NCBI RefSeq assembly: GCF_002910825.1
Contig: NZ_NEUB01000849.1
Span: forward strand, 1-33,497
Direction of reading: 5' to 3'
Length of the DNA: 33,497 nt
Source of the DNA: Streptomyces sp. SM1
GTDB lineage: Bacteria; Actinomycetota; Actinomycetes; Streptomycetales; Streptomycetaceae
The notes below the pieces were generated by a model. It had not been told where the DNA came from, ran no database searches, and worked only from the letters and a program-made list of their open reading frames with translations. Made by a program: the position numbers and the translations under genes. Positions 14,627 through 22,675 of the stretch are shown here, one piece after another. Numbering within the stretch: position 1 is the first letter of the stretch; each line of letters starts with the position of its first letter.

Positions 14627-14884
14627 GTGAAGACCATGACGTATTCCGAGTCGCGCGCGCGGTACGCCGAGGTGCTCAACTCCGTCACCGACGACCGCGA
14701 AGAGGTCGTCATCACCCGGGCCGGACACGAGCCGGTCGTCATCGTCTCCCTCGAGGACTACGAGTCCCTGAAAGAGACGGCGTACCTGCTGCGCAGTCCG
14801 GCCAACGCCCGGCGCCTGCTCGCGTCCATCGACGAGCTGGAAAGCGGCGGCGGCACCGTGCGCGAGCTGGCGACCGACGAGTAG
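14627..14884 (+). CDS. yefM: YefM-family antitoxin (module 2)
   Basis: An 85-residue antitoxin. GTG 14627 has GGAGGG six bases upstream and begins MKTMTYSESRARYAEVLNSV, the canonical YefM/Phd opening. REEVVITRAGHEPVVIVSLEDYESL is the family signature, and the acidic C-terminus (ELESGGGTVRELATDE) should bind the toxin. YefM neutralises YoeB and, with it, represses the operon. The toxin gene follows 10 bp later. Frame and start are unambiguous. Confidence 0.95.
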   Translation: MKTMTYSESRARYAEVLNSVTDDREEVVITRAGHEPVVIVSLEDYESLKETAYLLRSPANARRLLASIDELESGGGTVRELATDE

Positions 14885-14894
14885 GGGCCGCGAG

Positions 14895-15155
14895 TTGAAG
14901 ATCACCTTCTCTTCCCGTGCCTGGGAGGACTACCTGTGGTGGCAGCTTCAGGACCGGAAGATCCTCAAGCGCATCAACACGCTCATCGCGGACATCACCC
15001 GGAACGGCAACGAGGGCATCGGCAAACCGGAACCGCTCAAGCACGGATTCCAGGGCTACTGGTCGCGCCGCATCAACGACGAGCACCGGCTGATCTACAA
15101 GGCCACCGAGGACGGCGTCCTGATCGCACAGTGCCGTTACCACTACGAAAGCTGA
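14895..15155 (+). CDS. yoeB: YoeB-family mRNA-cutting toxin (module 2)
   Basis: An 86-residue YoeB toxin, a ribosome-dependent ribonuclease. The catalytic residues known from E. coli YoeB occur at the same numbers: E46 (KPEPLKH), R65 (DEHRLIY) and the terminal H83-Y84 (CRYHYES), so it should be active. The start is TTG 14895, giving MKITFSSRAWEDYLWW. It is coupled to yefM with a 10-bp gap. The module sits between the two dapC fragments. Confidence 0.95.
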   Translation: MKITFSSRAWEDYLWWQLQDRKILKRINTLIADITRNGNEGIGKPEPLKHGFQGYWSRRINDEHRLIYKATEDGVLIAQCRYHYES

Positions 15156-15203
15156 CGGGACTCGGGGGTCGGGCACAGCACCCTTCTCGCAACTGACCCG
15201 CGC

Positions 15204-15236
15204 CGCACACGAATAGGTGTGCGAACACGGAGTGGG
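15204..15236 (+). other. Cassette-end signature before dapC fragment 2
   Basis: CGCACAC (15204-15210) and GTGTGCG (15217-15223) are perfect inverted arms. The CGAAT start of the shared block is 27 bp before the dapC junction at 15237, the same distance as in copy 1. Confidence 0.55.
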
Positions 15237-15666
15237 CTGGGTGACGGCCGCCCCGCCCCTGGTCACGGCGGTCCGCTCGGCCAAGCAGTACCTGACCTAC
15301 GTCTCGGCCGGCCCCTTCCAGTACGCGATCGCCGAGGCCCTCGCCCTGCCCGAGTCGTACTTCACCGGATTCCGGGACGACCTGTGGGCCAAGCGCGACG
15401 TCCCCGCGTCCGGCCTGGAGGAGGCGGGCCTCACCGTCTACCGCCCCTCCGGCACCTACTTCATCACCGCCGACATCCGCCCCCTGGGCGAGACCGACGG
15501 CATCGCCTTCTGCCGCGCCCTGCCCGAACGCGCGGGCGTCGTGGCCATCCCCACGGCCGTCTTCTACGACCACCAGGACATGGGCGCCCCGTTCGTCCGC
15601 TTCGCGTTCTGCAAGCGAACGGGGGTGCTGGAGGAGGCCGTGAAGCGGCTTGCCCGGCTCCACTGA
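15237..15666 (+). pseudogene. Truncated dapC copy 2 (3' third only)
   Basis: Equivalent to dapC from residue 253 to the C-terminus (GWVTAAPPLVTAVRSAKQYL onwards), ending TGA at 15666. It differs from intact dapC fairly evenly over its length, unlike copy 1, and still has no frameshift. It starts at the same dapC base as copy 1. The preceding in-frame codon before GTG 15217 is TAG. No lysine motif and no ribosome site, so it is not a working enzyme. As the farthest copy from the intact gene it could be the oldest, original 3' end. Confidence 0.85.
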
Positions 15667-15714
15667 CTCGTCCGTAACGCGAAGCTGGGGTTCAGGAACG
15701 TGGGGCGACGGAGG

Positions 15715-16065
15715 CTACTCGGTGTCCTTCGGGTGTCTCGGGGAGGCGTACACCAGGATCACAGTCGAGGTATCCGGGCTGACCAGGTAGCGAACGCGGC
15801 CGCCGCTGGTGATCTCGTACTCCCACTGCTCCAGCTCGGAGCCCTTCCACTCCCTGGCGGCATGCCTGCCGCGGAGCTGATGCTGACGGTTCCAGTTGGC
15901 CCGCGACAGCGGGTCTGCGCGAAGGGCTTCCAGGCAGCGATGCGCGTTCGGCAACGCCACCCGGCACAGCTCCTCCCAACCGGTCGCGGCCTCCGTCGTC
16001 CCGTGGATGACGTTCCAACCGCTCAGCGGAGGGACGCTGACCCGATCGCCCTTCTTCGGACTCAC
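15715..16065 (-). CDS. RelE-like toxin (module 3)
   Basis: A 116-residue protein. I start it at GTG 16065, overlapping the preceding stop as GTGA. The C-terminal half has the look of a RelE/HigB-like toxin (LEQWEYEITSGGRVRYLVSP, then STVILVYASPRHPKDTE), a form common in Streptomyces beside a Phd-like partner. The N-terminal half (WEELCRVALPNAHRCLEALRADPL) is helical. Whether it cuts mRNA is unproven. The pair lies just outside the dapC-fragment repeats. Confidence 0.75.
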   Translation of the reverse strand: MSPKKGDRVSVPPLSGWNVIHGTTEAATGWEELCRVALPNAHRCLEALRADPLSRANWNRQHQLRGRHAAREWKGSELEQWEYEITSGGRVRYLVSPDTSTVILVYASPRHPKDTE

Positions 16066-16547
16066 TCGTGCACCTCGACCGGGCCGAGGTCGACGCCACC
16101 AAGCGGACGGACTGCTTCCTTGAGCTGGTCGGGGTCGGCGTTGATGCGGGCGGTTGCCCGCCACGAGACGATCGCTCGGTGCACAGCCTCCCTGGCGCCC
16201 AGTTCAGCGGCGTCGGACAGCGCTTCCAGAAGCTCGACAGTGAATTCCCGGACTTCCTCAGCGTCCAGGTGGCGCACCCACGGGAACACCTCGGGCAGCG
16301 CGAGCAAGAGCGACTTGGCACCTTCGTCCTGCTTCAGCAGTGCGAGGAACAACCGGGACGCCGTGGTCAGGTTCTCCTCGGCGCGCTCTGCGCATATGGC
16401 CGTGGTCAACACCATGTCGGGCGCGTCTCGGTGCGTGACACGCAGGCTTCCCAGGGCTGCGGCCCTGGCCGCGACGGCCTTCGGGTTCCGCGACAGATCG
16501 GTGAACGAGACGGACTCCGATTCGGATGCCGGGTATGCGATGCTCAT
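16062..16547 (-). CDS. Phd-like antitoxin with extended helical C-terminus (module 3)
   Basis: A 161-residue protein. The first 55 residues (SVSFTDLSRNPKAVAARAAALGSLRVTHRDAPDMVLTTA, residues 13-51) match the prevent-host-death DNA-binding fold. The remaining 100 residues form a longer helical, acidic region than classical Phd, seen in actinobacterial homologues. ATG 16547 has no obvious ribosome site, so a leaderless or short-leader message is possible. The 11-bp-spaced CTCTGATT pair just upstream is a likely operator. Confidence 0.75.
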   Translation of the reverse strand: MSIAYPASESESVSFTDLSRNPKAVAARAAALGSLRVTHRDAPDMVLTTAICAERAEENLTTASRLFLALLKQDEGAKSLLLALPEVFPWVRHLDAEEVREFTVELLEALSDAAELGAREAVHRAIVSWRATARINADPDQLKEAVRPLGGVDLGPVEVHE

Positions 16548-16559
16548 ACTCAGACCGTA

Positions 16560-16578
16560 CTCTGATTGTGCTCTGATT
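16560..16578. promoter_or_regulatory. Direct-repeat operator candidate of module 3
   Basis: CTCTGATT at 16560-16567 and 16571-16578, an 11-bp period, starting 13 bp before the antitoxin start on the coding strand. Confidence 0.5.
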
Positions 16579-16601
16579 TCTATCGCGCGCGGCAGGCAGG
16601 A

Positions 16602-16940
16602 CTACGCCAGTCCGAGGATCACGCGCACGCACTCCTCCACGCGTCGCATCTCGCTCGGCGCCAGCAGGCCGAGACGCCGCCGGAGCCTCGGCTTGCCCAC
16701 GGTGTGCAGGTCGGTGCAGTTCACGTAGGACTCGTCGTACTTGGTCACTCCGCAGTCGGGACCGACCGGAACGTGTGTGGAGGCCGGGCCTGGGGTGCCG
16801 GTGATCACGGCGACGGTCAGCGCCGACAGCGGCTCGGCGATCCGGTTCACCGCGAGGACGACCACGGGGTGCGGGCCAGTGGGGCTGGGGAGGGCGCACC
16901 CCCACACTTCACCCCTCAGTGCGGATCCGGTGTTCACCAC
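16602..16940 (-). CDS. MazF/PemK-family toxin (module 4)
   Basis: A 112-residue protein of the MazF/PemK endoribonuclease fold: the opening GEVWGCALPSPTGPHPVVVLAVNRI matches R-G-E-[IV]-W with a following P-V-V-V-L strand, then VAVITGTPG and a C-terminal helix pair. The usual MazF family cuts single-stranded RNA at short motifs. The usual G-x-x-R-P-V arginine is replaced (GPHPVV), so activity should be tested rather than assumed. GTG 16940 or GTG 16937 may be the start; the latter gives a 4-bp GTGA overlap with the antitoxin. Confidence 0.8.
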   Translation of the reverse strand: MVNTGSALRGEVWGCALPSPTGPHPVVVLAVNRIAEPLSALTVAVITGTPGPASTHVPVGPDCGVTKYDESYVNCTDLHTVGKPRLRRRLGLLAPSEMRRVEECVRVILGLA

Positions 16941-17299
16941 TCGGTCGCGTCCGCTGCCGCCAGTTCGTCCTCCGTGGCGTGCGAAACGCCCTCGGGAGTC
17001 GGAGCCTGATCGCCACCGTAGAAGTCGCGGATCTCCTGAGAGGCGGCAACCTCCGTCGCCTCGCGGGAGAGCAGTCGAAGTCCTTCGCGCAGGGCGTCGG
17101 AGAGCGAGTTCAGCTGGAGGGTCTGCATCACCTGCTGCAGACCCTCCATCTCGTCCGGGCGCAGCCGCACCTGGGCCACGCTGGTCGCGCCGCTGTCGCC
17201 CTGCTTCCGGCCCGCCCGTGGCGTCCGAGTCACGGCAGGGGCGCGCTTCCTGGTCGTGGCACCCGCGGCGTGGCTCTTACGTTCGGCCTTCGAGGTCAT
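16934..17299 (-). CDS. Ribbon-helix-helix antitoxin (module 4)
   Basis: A 121-residue protein. ATG 17299 has GGGGGGTAGGG upstream. A basic disordered N-terminus of about 45 residues precedes the ribbon-helix-helix fold (SVAQVRLRPDEMEGLQQVM, then NSLSDALREGLRLLS, residues 51-90). The acidic tail (TEDELAAADATEW) should block the MazF-like toxin. The 11-bp palindrome at 17325 is its likely operator. Confidence 0.8.
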   Translation of the reverse strand: MTSKAERKSHAAGATTRKRAPAVTRTPRAGRKQGDSGATSVAQVRLRPDEMEGLQQVMQTLQLNSLSDALREGLRLLSREATEVAASQEIRDFYGGDQAPTPEGVSHATEDELAAADATEW

Positions 17300-17324
17300 C
17301 CCTACCCCCCTTCGCGTATGACAG

Positions 17325-17335
17325 ATGTAATACAT
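17325..17335. promoter_or_regulatory. Operator candidate of module 4
   Basis: ATGTA-A-TACAT, a palindrome with a single central base, lies 26 bp upstream of the antitoxin start in otherwise GC-rich DNA. Confidence 0.45.
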
Positions 17336-17383
17336 TCAGTGTCGTCCTCGTGTACGCGCTGGTCAAGCGCCCGGGTCATCGGC

Positions 17384-18265
17384 TCAGGCAGCGGCAGGAA
17401 GGCCGCGCCCGTGCCTTCGGCAGTCTCGGCAGCGTCCGGGTTCCGGTGCTCGGAAGGCGCGCTCGCAGCCGTCGCAGGTCTGGAAGGGCGGCACGGCCGG
17501 GCGGGCGGGGAGGGAGACCGGGGGCGGCGCGGGCAGCGGCGTCTCCCGGAGACGGAAGGCCAGAATGCCCACCGGACGGGTCAGGAACGGGTCCGGGAGT
17601 CCCGCCGTGAGCGATGTCCTGATCTGGGACGGGGAGACGCCGGCCGCCAGCCACGCGGTGACGGCCGGTGCCAGACGCGCGGCCTCCCGCTCGGAGAGGA
17701 CGAGACGTGGATCCACCCGGCGGAGGGAGGCCAGTACGGCGACTGCCCGCGGGTCGGGGTCCGCGAGCGCGACCGGTTCCACCGGCTGGTCCGGGGCGAG
17801 TACGGGAGTTGCCTGCGCGGCCGCCGAGGAGGGAGCCGGGCGCTCGGCCGCGGACGGCTTGCGGGGCCGGGGCGGCTTCGGTGGTCCTTCCGGGTCCGGG
17901 TCCGTCCGCGGATCGCCGCCCGGTACGTCGTAGAAGTACGTCCGGGTGCGGATCTGCCCGGTGGGCAGGCGTTCACGGCGGCGTTCCAGGTATCCGGCAG
18001 TTTCCAGTTCCCTCAGCGCCCGGGAGATCAGGATCTCGCCCTCGGTGAAGTGCCCGCAGAGAGCGGCGATGCTCACGAGGGTACCGGTGGGCAGGGAGGC
18101 GATGTAGACCGCGACGCCGATGGTGACCGCGCTGCCGCGCCGCTGGGCGAGGGCGTTGGCGATCACCGTGAAGTCGGCGGTGAGGCGGGTGCGTACGTGG
18201 ATCACGCCGGAGGTCGGAGCTCCGGCGTCGGCGCGCAGGAGCGCGTTAGACTGCGAGTCAGCCAT
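17384..18265 (-). CDS. Winged-helix DNA-binding protein with C-terminal zinc ribbon
   Basis: A 293-residue protein. Residues about 20-115 form a winged helix (VIANALAQRRGSAVTIGVAVYIASLP, then SIAALCGHFTEGEILISRALRELETAGYLERRRERLPTGQIRTRTYFYDVP described by position), similar to replication-initiator or MarR-like winged helices. A Pro/Ala-rich linker follows (115-170), then a helical region, and a C-terminal CDGCERAF-RCRDC zinc ribbon near 265-283. This domain order is a common Streptomyces paralogue family of unknown target, often near DUF397 genes as here. It is not part of any toxin-antitoxin pair. Confidence 0.75.
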   Translation of the reverse strand: MADSQSNALLRADAGAPTSGVIHVRTRLTADFTVIANALAQRRGSAVTIGVAVYIASLPTGTLVSIAALCGHFTEGEILISRALRELETAGYLERRRERLPTGQIRTRTYFYDVPGGDPRTDPDPEGPPKPPRPRKPSAAERPAPSSAAAQATPVLAPDQPVEPVALADPDPRAVAVLASLRRVDPRLVLSEREAARLAPAVTAWLAAGVSPSQIRTSLTAGLPDPFLTRPVGILAFRLRETPLPAPPPVSLPARPAVPPFQTCDGCERAFRAPEPGRCRDCRRHGRGLPAAA

Positions 18266-18544
18266 GGGGAAGGGTCTGCTTCCTGATTGGTTAGGCCCTC
18301 GTTCCAGGACGGCAATCCTGGGCGGGGGCTGATCTTTTACCGCTGCTGCCGCGAACGTAACCGTCCGCGTCCCGCGCCTGCAAGCCGGTCACTCGCACGA
18401 GTGACGCGCGCCTTCCGACGGGGAGGGTGGGCGGGCGGGTAGTTCTCTCTCCCGGTTCTTTGGGGAGGTCAGTGGCCCACCGGCCCCTCGCGGACGAGGA
18501 ACCGGCGGACCCGGAAGACGGACGGTGACCGGAGCCCGGCCGGC

Positions 18545-18763
18545 TCAGGAACGGCGGTATTCCGCCTTCAGCCCGCCTGTGAAGGCGGACCACGAAGCGG
18601 CTTCGAAGCTCAGCGCCGGACCGTACGGGACCTTGCTGTCACGAACGGGGACGACGGCCGGGAACCCGTCGGCCACCTCCACGCAGTTGCCGCCCTCCTG
18701 ATTGCTGTAGCTGCTCCTGCGCCACACGACGCCGTTCAGATCGGGACGGGACGTTCGCTCCAC
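18545..18763 (-). CDS. DUF397 domain protein
   Basis: A 72-residue protein with the DUF397 signature: WRRSSYSNQEGGNCVEVAD, then VPVRDSKVPYGPALSFEAASWSAF. DUF397 proteins are normally encoded right after an XRE regulator and some act as its partner or antitoxin-like antagonist. Here that regulator is missing: the gene upstream is a broken DUF1707 remnant, so this is an orphan. GTG 18763 is the start. Bases 18266-18544 between it and the winged-helix gene hold no visible gene. Confidence 0.9.
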   Translation of the reverse strand: MERTSRPDLNGVVWRRSSYSNQEGGNCVEVADGFPAVVPVRDSKVPYGPALSFEAASWSAFTGGLKAEYRRS

Positions 18764-18775
18764 GGTAGTTGTCCT

Positions 18776-19036
18776 CCATCACGGATCGGATCATGCCGAG
18801 CGACATGAGCGGCGGCGGCAGGTCCCCGGCCGGCTGCTGCTTCGGCAGGTCGGCGGTCAGGACGGCCAGCTCGGCGTAGGTCTTGGACGTCAGCGCCTGC
18901 TCCAGGCGGGCGTCCAGTTCCTCGAGGTCGATGCGTCGCGCAACTGCTCCACCACCGCTTCGCGGTCGTCGTGGGAGGCGCGGAGTCCGCCCGGGGAGGC
19001 GGGCAGCGGGGAGGGCTCCGGAGGCTGGGCTGTCAT
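18776..19036 (-). pseudogene. DUF1707 gene broken by a small deletion
   Basis: The frame from ATG 19036 gives the DUF1707 opening (LRASHDDREAVVEQLRDA) and then loses homology. The adjacent frame continues with IDLEELDARLEQALTSKTYAELAVLTADLP, the rest of the domain. The join is at about 18931-18936. The usual few residues between the two parts (typically ending G-R before I-D-L-E-E) are absent, so a small out-of-frame deletion best explains it. The usual C-terminal membrane helices are also absent. Confidence 0.75.
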
Positions 19037-19218
19037 GGCCACAAGAATAAACAGCCGCCGGGCCGAACGGACCGGGCCGCGGACGGGATCCGGGCGGCCG
19101 GGGCACGAGAGAGCCCGCCCCGGGGCCGGCCTTGGTGCGGCCGGTCCCGGGGCGGGCTCTCCCCGCGTACGGCGCGATGCCTGCCGGCACCCGCCGAGAC
19201 GTCCCGCCCGGAGACGGA

Positions 19219-19746
19219 CTACTCGTCGTCCCCGGGCTTGTCCGCCTCGGTGACGTCCTGCTCCAGGCCGAGCTGCTCGACGAGCCACTTGTCGAACTCG
19301 ATCGCGGCCCGCACCCAGCTGACCGTCGACGAGACGAAGTGCTCCAGGCTGACGCCCATGCCGATCAGCATCTGGGCCTCACCGATGAGGCGGACCGTGC
19401 CGTCGTCGTGGGTGTGGGTGTAGACCTTGGGCCACAGGGTGCGCCGGTTCCAGTCGTCGATGGACTCGAGCAGCTGGGGCTTCTCGTCGATCTGGTGCGG
19501 CCGGTCGTAGAACGTCCGGACGGAGAAGATCTGCTGGTCGTCCTCACCGCGGAACATGAAGTAGGTGCGGAACTGCTCCCACGGCGCCGCGAGGTCTCCC
19601 TCGTCGTCGACGACGTACTTCAGCTCCATCTGGTCGAGGAGCTGCTTCACGAGGTCCTGATCCGGGACGACGGGGCCCGCCGGTCCTTGCGGCTGCGGCT
19701 CGGGCTGGCCCCCGAAATTCGGAATCGAGGACGGGTCGATGGTCAC
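19219..19746 (-). CDS. YbjN-domain protein
   Basis: A 175-residue acidic protein. I start it at GTG 19746 with GAAGGGAAA upstream. A short disordered Pro/Gln/Gly-rich N-terminus precedes a YbjN/type III chaperone-like domain (residues 35-155: LVKQLLDQMELKYVVDDEGDLAAPW, FRTYFMFRGEDDQQIFSVRTF, ...IGEAQMLIGMGVSLEHFVSSTVSWV). YbjN proteins are thought to act as chaperone-like or stress-linked regulators in other bacteria. Its location next to clpB is conserved in streptomycetes to my knowledge and suits a proteostasis role. Confidence 0.85.
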   Translation of the reverse strand: MTIDPSSIPNFGGQPEPQPQGPAGPVVPDQDLVKQLLDQMELKYVVDDEGDLAAPWEQFRTYFMFRGEDDQQIFSVRTFYDRPHQIDEKPQLLESIDDWNRRTLWPKVYTHTHDDGTVRLIGEAQMLIGMGVSLEHFVSSTVSWVRAAIEFDKWLVEQLGLEQDVTEADKPGDDE

Positions 19747-19820
19747 CGTGAATTTCCCTTCGTACGGATTCCGCCATCCTCTCCCATGCGGGGAGGGGGG
19801 TGGCAAGCCCCGACGGGCCT

Positions 19821-19837
19821 GTCAGCCGAGGGCTGAC
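19821..19837 (-). terminator. Short hairpin between clpB and the YbjN gene
   Basis: GTCAGCC-GAG-GGCTGAC, a 7-bp perfect stem with a 3-nt loop, about 90 bp past the clpB stop. Confidence 0.5.
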
Positions 19838-19927
19838 TCGATCCGGTCAATGCCGGGGTACCCGGTGGCGGACGGGCCCAACGCCCCCGGAGGGAGACAT
19901 CGGGCCCGAAATCACCGAATCCGTCAC

Positions 19928-22528
19928 TCAGAGCGACTTGCCCGTCGCCGGTCCCACCAGCAGGCCGTCCTCGAAGCGGTCCACGCGGACCGTGTCGCCG
20001 TCCTTGATCTCGCCGGAGAGGATCTCCCGGGCGAGGCGGTCGCCGATGGCGGTCTGGATGAGCCGGCGCAGCGGGCGGGCGCCGTAGGCGGGGTCCATAC
20101 CCTCCTCGGCCAGCCAGGCCAGCGCCTCGGGGGTGATGTCCAGGGTGAGGCGGCGTTCGGCGAGGCGGCGGGAGAGGGACTCCAGCTGGAGCTTCGCGAT
20201 GCGTTCCAGTTCGGGCTTGGTGAGGGCGGAGAAGACCACCAGGTCGTCGAGGCGGTTGAGGAACTCGGGCTTGAAGGAGGACCGGACCACCTCCAGGACC
20301 TGCTCCTTCTTCTCCGTCTCCGTGGTCATCGGGTCGACCAGGTACTGGCTGCCCAGGTTGGACGTCAGCACCAGGATGGTGTTGCGGAAGTCGACGGTGC
20401 GGCCCTGGCCGTCGGTGAGGCGGCCGTCGTCGAGGACCTGGAGCAGGATGTCGAAGACCTCGGGGTGGGCCTTCTCGACCTCGTCGAGGAGCACGACGCT
20501 GTAGGGGCGGCGGCGGACCGCCTCGGTGAGCTGGCCGCCCTCCTCGTAGCCGACGTAGCCGGGGGGCGCGCCGACCAGGCGGGCGACGGAGTGCTTCTCG
20601 CTGTACTCCGACATGTCGATGCGGATCATGGCCCGCTCGTCGTCGAAGAGGAAGTCGGCGAGGGCCTTCGCCAGCTCGGTCTTGCCGACACCCGTCGGGC
20701 CGAGGAAGAGGAAGGAGCCGGTGGGGCGGTCGGGGTCGGCGATGCCCGCGCGGGAGCGGCGTACGGCGTCGGAGACGGCGCGTACGGCCTCGGTCTGGCC
20801 GATGAGGCGCTTGCCGAGTTCGTCCTCCATGCGGAGCAGCTTCTGGGTCTCGCCCTCCAGCAGGCGGCCGGCCGGGATGCCGGTCCAGGAAGCGACGACG
20901 TCGGCGATGTCGTCGGCGCCGACCTCCTCCTTGACCATGGTGTCCACGGCGGCTGCCTCCTCCTCGGCCTCGGAGGCGGCCTCCAGGTCGCGTTCCACGC
21001 CCGGGATCTCGCCGTAGAGCAGCTTGGAGGCGGTGTCGAAGTCGCCGTCGCGCTGGGCGCGTTCGGCCTGGCCGCGCAGTTCGTCGAGCTTCTCCTTCAG
21101 CTCGCCGACCCGGTTGAGGGACTGCTTCTCCTTCTCCCAGCGGGCGTTGAGGCCGCGCAGCTCCTCCTCCTTGTCGGCGAGGTCGCGGCGCAGCCGCTCC
21201 AGGCGCTCGAGCGAGGCGGCGTCGGTCTCCTTGCCGATGGCCAGTTCCTCCATCCGCAACCGGTCGACGGCGCGCTGGAGTTCGTCGATCTCGACGGGTG
21301 AGGAGTCGATCTCCATGCGGAGCCGGGAGGCGGCCTCGTCGACGAGGTCGATGGCCTTGTCGGGGAGGAAGCGGGAGGTGATGTAGCGGTCGGAGAGGGT
21401 GGCGGCGGCGACGAGGGCGCTGTCGGCGATCTGGACCTTGTGGTGGGCCTCGTAGCGGCCCTTGAGGCCGCGGAGGATGGCGATGGAGTCCTCGACGGAC
21501 GGTTCGGCGACCATGACCTGCTGGAAGCGGCGCTCCAGCGCCGGGTCCTTCTCGATCCGCTCGCGGTACTCGTCGAGGGTGGTGGCGCCGACCATGCGGA
21601 GTTCGCCGCGGGCGAGCATGGGCTTGAGCATGTTGCCGGCGTCCATGGCGGAGTCGCCGCCGGCGCCCGCGCCGACGACGGTGTGCAGCTCGTCGATGAA
21701 GGTGACGACCTGCCCGTCGGAGTCCTTGATCTCGGCCAGGACGGTCTTCAGGCGTTCCTCGAACTCGCCGCGGTACTTGGCTCCGGCGACCATGGCGCCG
21801 AGGTCGAGGGCGACGAGCCGCTTGTTCTTCAGCGACTCGGGGACGTCGCCCTTGACGATGCGCTGGGCGAGGCCTTCGACGACGGCGGTCTTGCCGACGC
21901 CGGGCTCGCCGATGAGGACGGGGTTGTTCTTGGTGCGGCGGGACAGCACCTGCACCACGCGCCGGATCTCCTGGTCCCGTCCGATGACAGGGTCCAGCCT
22001 GCCCTCGCGGGCGGCGGCGGTGAGGTCGGTGCCGAACTTCTCCAGGGCCTTGTACTGGCCCTCGGGGTCGGCGGTGGTCACCCGGCGGGCTCCCCTCGTC
22101 TTCTGGAAGGCGTCCTGCAGCTTCTTCGCGGTGGCGCCCTGCCGGGACAGTACCTCGCCGGCGGGTCCGCCCTTGGCGGCGATACCGATCAGGAGGTGTT
22201 CGGTGGACAGGTACTCGTCGCCGAGATCGCGGGCGCGGGCCTGGGCGTCGGCGATGACGGCGAGCAGTTCGCGGTTGGGCTGGGGCGGCGCCACGGTGGA
22301 CCCGGTGACGCTCGGCAGGTCGGCGAGGGTCCGCTCGGCGCCGGCGCGTACGGCGGCCTGGTCGGCGTCGACCGCGGCGAGCAGGTCCGTGATGTTCTCG
22401 TTCTCCTGCCCGGCGAGCAGGGCAAACAGCAGATGGGCGGGGGTGAGGTCGGGGTGCCCCTCGGTCACGGCCCGGTTCCCGGCGGCGTTGATGGCGTCCC
22501 GGCTCCGGTTGGTCAGCTCGGCGTCCAC
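19928..22528 (-). CDS. clpB: ClpB disaggregase
   Basis: An 866-residue Hsp100/ClpB. The N-terminal double Clp-N repeat covers residues 1-145. NBD1 has Walker A GEPGVGKT at 207-214 and Walker B TFIDE near 276. The long coiled-coil M-domain, which separates ClpB from ClpA/C, spans about 400-525. NBD2 has Walker A GPTGVGKT at about 606-613, with C-terminal domain to 866. It pulls proteins out of aggregates together with DnaK-DnaJ-GrpE, all encoded in this window. A perfect HspR box 88 bp upstream shows heat-shock control by HspR. Start ATG 22528 has GGAGGAG upstream. Confidence 0.98.
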   Translation of the reverse strand: MDAELTNRSRDAINAAGNRAVTEGHPDLTPAHLLFALLAGQENENITDLLAAVDADQAAVRAGAERTLADLPSVTGSTVAPPQPNRELLAVIADAQARARDLGDEYLSTEHLLIGIAAKGGPAGEVLSRQGATAKKLQDAFQKTRGARRVTTADPEGQYKALEKFGTDLTAAAREGRLDPVIGRDQEIRRVVQVLSRRTKNNPVLIGEPGVGKTAVVEGLAQRIVKGDVPESLKNKRLVALDLGAMVAGAKYRGEFEERLKTVLAEIKDSDGQVVTFIDELHTVVGAGAGGDSAMDAGNMLKPMLARGELRMVGATTLDEYRERIEKDPALERRFQQVMVAEPSVEDSIAILRGLKGRYEAHHKVQIADSALVAAATLSDRYITSRFLPDKAIDLVDEAASRLRMEIDSSPVEIDELQRAVDRLRMEELAIGKETDAASLERLERLRRDLADKEEELRGLNARWEKEKQSLNRVGELKEKLDELRGQAERAQRDGDFDTASKLLYGEIPGVERDLEAASEAEEEAAAVDTMVKEEVGADDIADVVASWTGIPAGRLLEGETQKLLRMEDELGKRLIGQTEAVRAVSDAVRRSRAGIADPDRPTGSFLFLGPTGVGKTELAKALADFLFDDERAMIRIDMSEYSEKHSVARLVGAPPGYVGYEEGGQLTEAVRRRPYSVVLLDEVEKAHPEVFDILLQVLDDGRLTDGQGRTVDFRNTILVLTSNLGSQYLVDPMTTETEKKEQVLEVVRSSFKPEFLNRLDDLVVFSALTKPELERIAKLQLESLSRRLAERRLTLDITPEALAWLAEEGMDPAYGARPLRRLIQTAIGDRLAREILSGEIKDGDTVRVDRFEDGLLVGPATGKSL

Positions 22529-22615
22529 GTGTCCGTTCTCCTCCTTGGCGACCTTCGGTGACCTTCAGCACGGCCCTCTGCGGGCCGCGTGTCTGACTCG
22601 GTCAACGTACACAAA

Positions 22616-22636
22616 CTTGAGTCTATTCCACTCAAG
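22616..22636. promoter_or_regulatory. Perfect HspR box (HAIR) between clpB and the PPOX gene
   Basis: CTTGAGT at 22616 and ACTCAAG at 22630 with a 7-bp spacer: an exact HAIR element. On the minus strand TTGAGT can also act as -35 with TGTACG 18 bp later as -10 for clpB. The box is 39 bp from the start of the divergent PPOX gene. Confidence 0.95.
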
Positions 22637-22675
22637 GTGGTGGGCGGGAGTGCGACGGGGCTAAGTTCCGGGGTC

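Noticed and set aside
14021..15666. The two dapC fragments as independent working genes from GTG 14021 and GTG 15217
   Set aside because: They lack the cofactor lysine and the N-terminal two thirds, have an in-frame stop just before, and no ribosome-binding site. They are better read as displaced 3' ends.
19743..22571. 942-codon minus-strand frame over clpB
   Set aside because: It reads clpB in a shifted frame and gives Arg/Pro-rich nonsense; ClpB in the neighbouring frame is complete.
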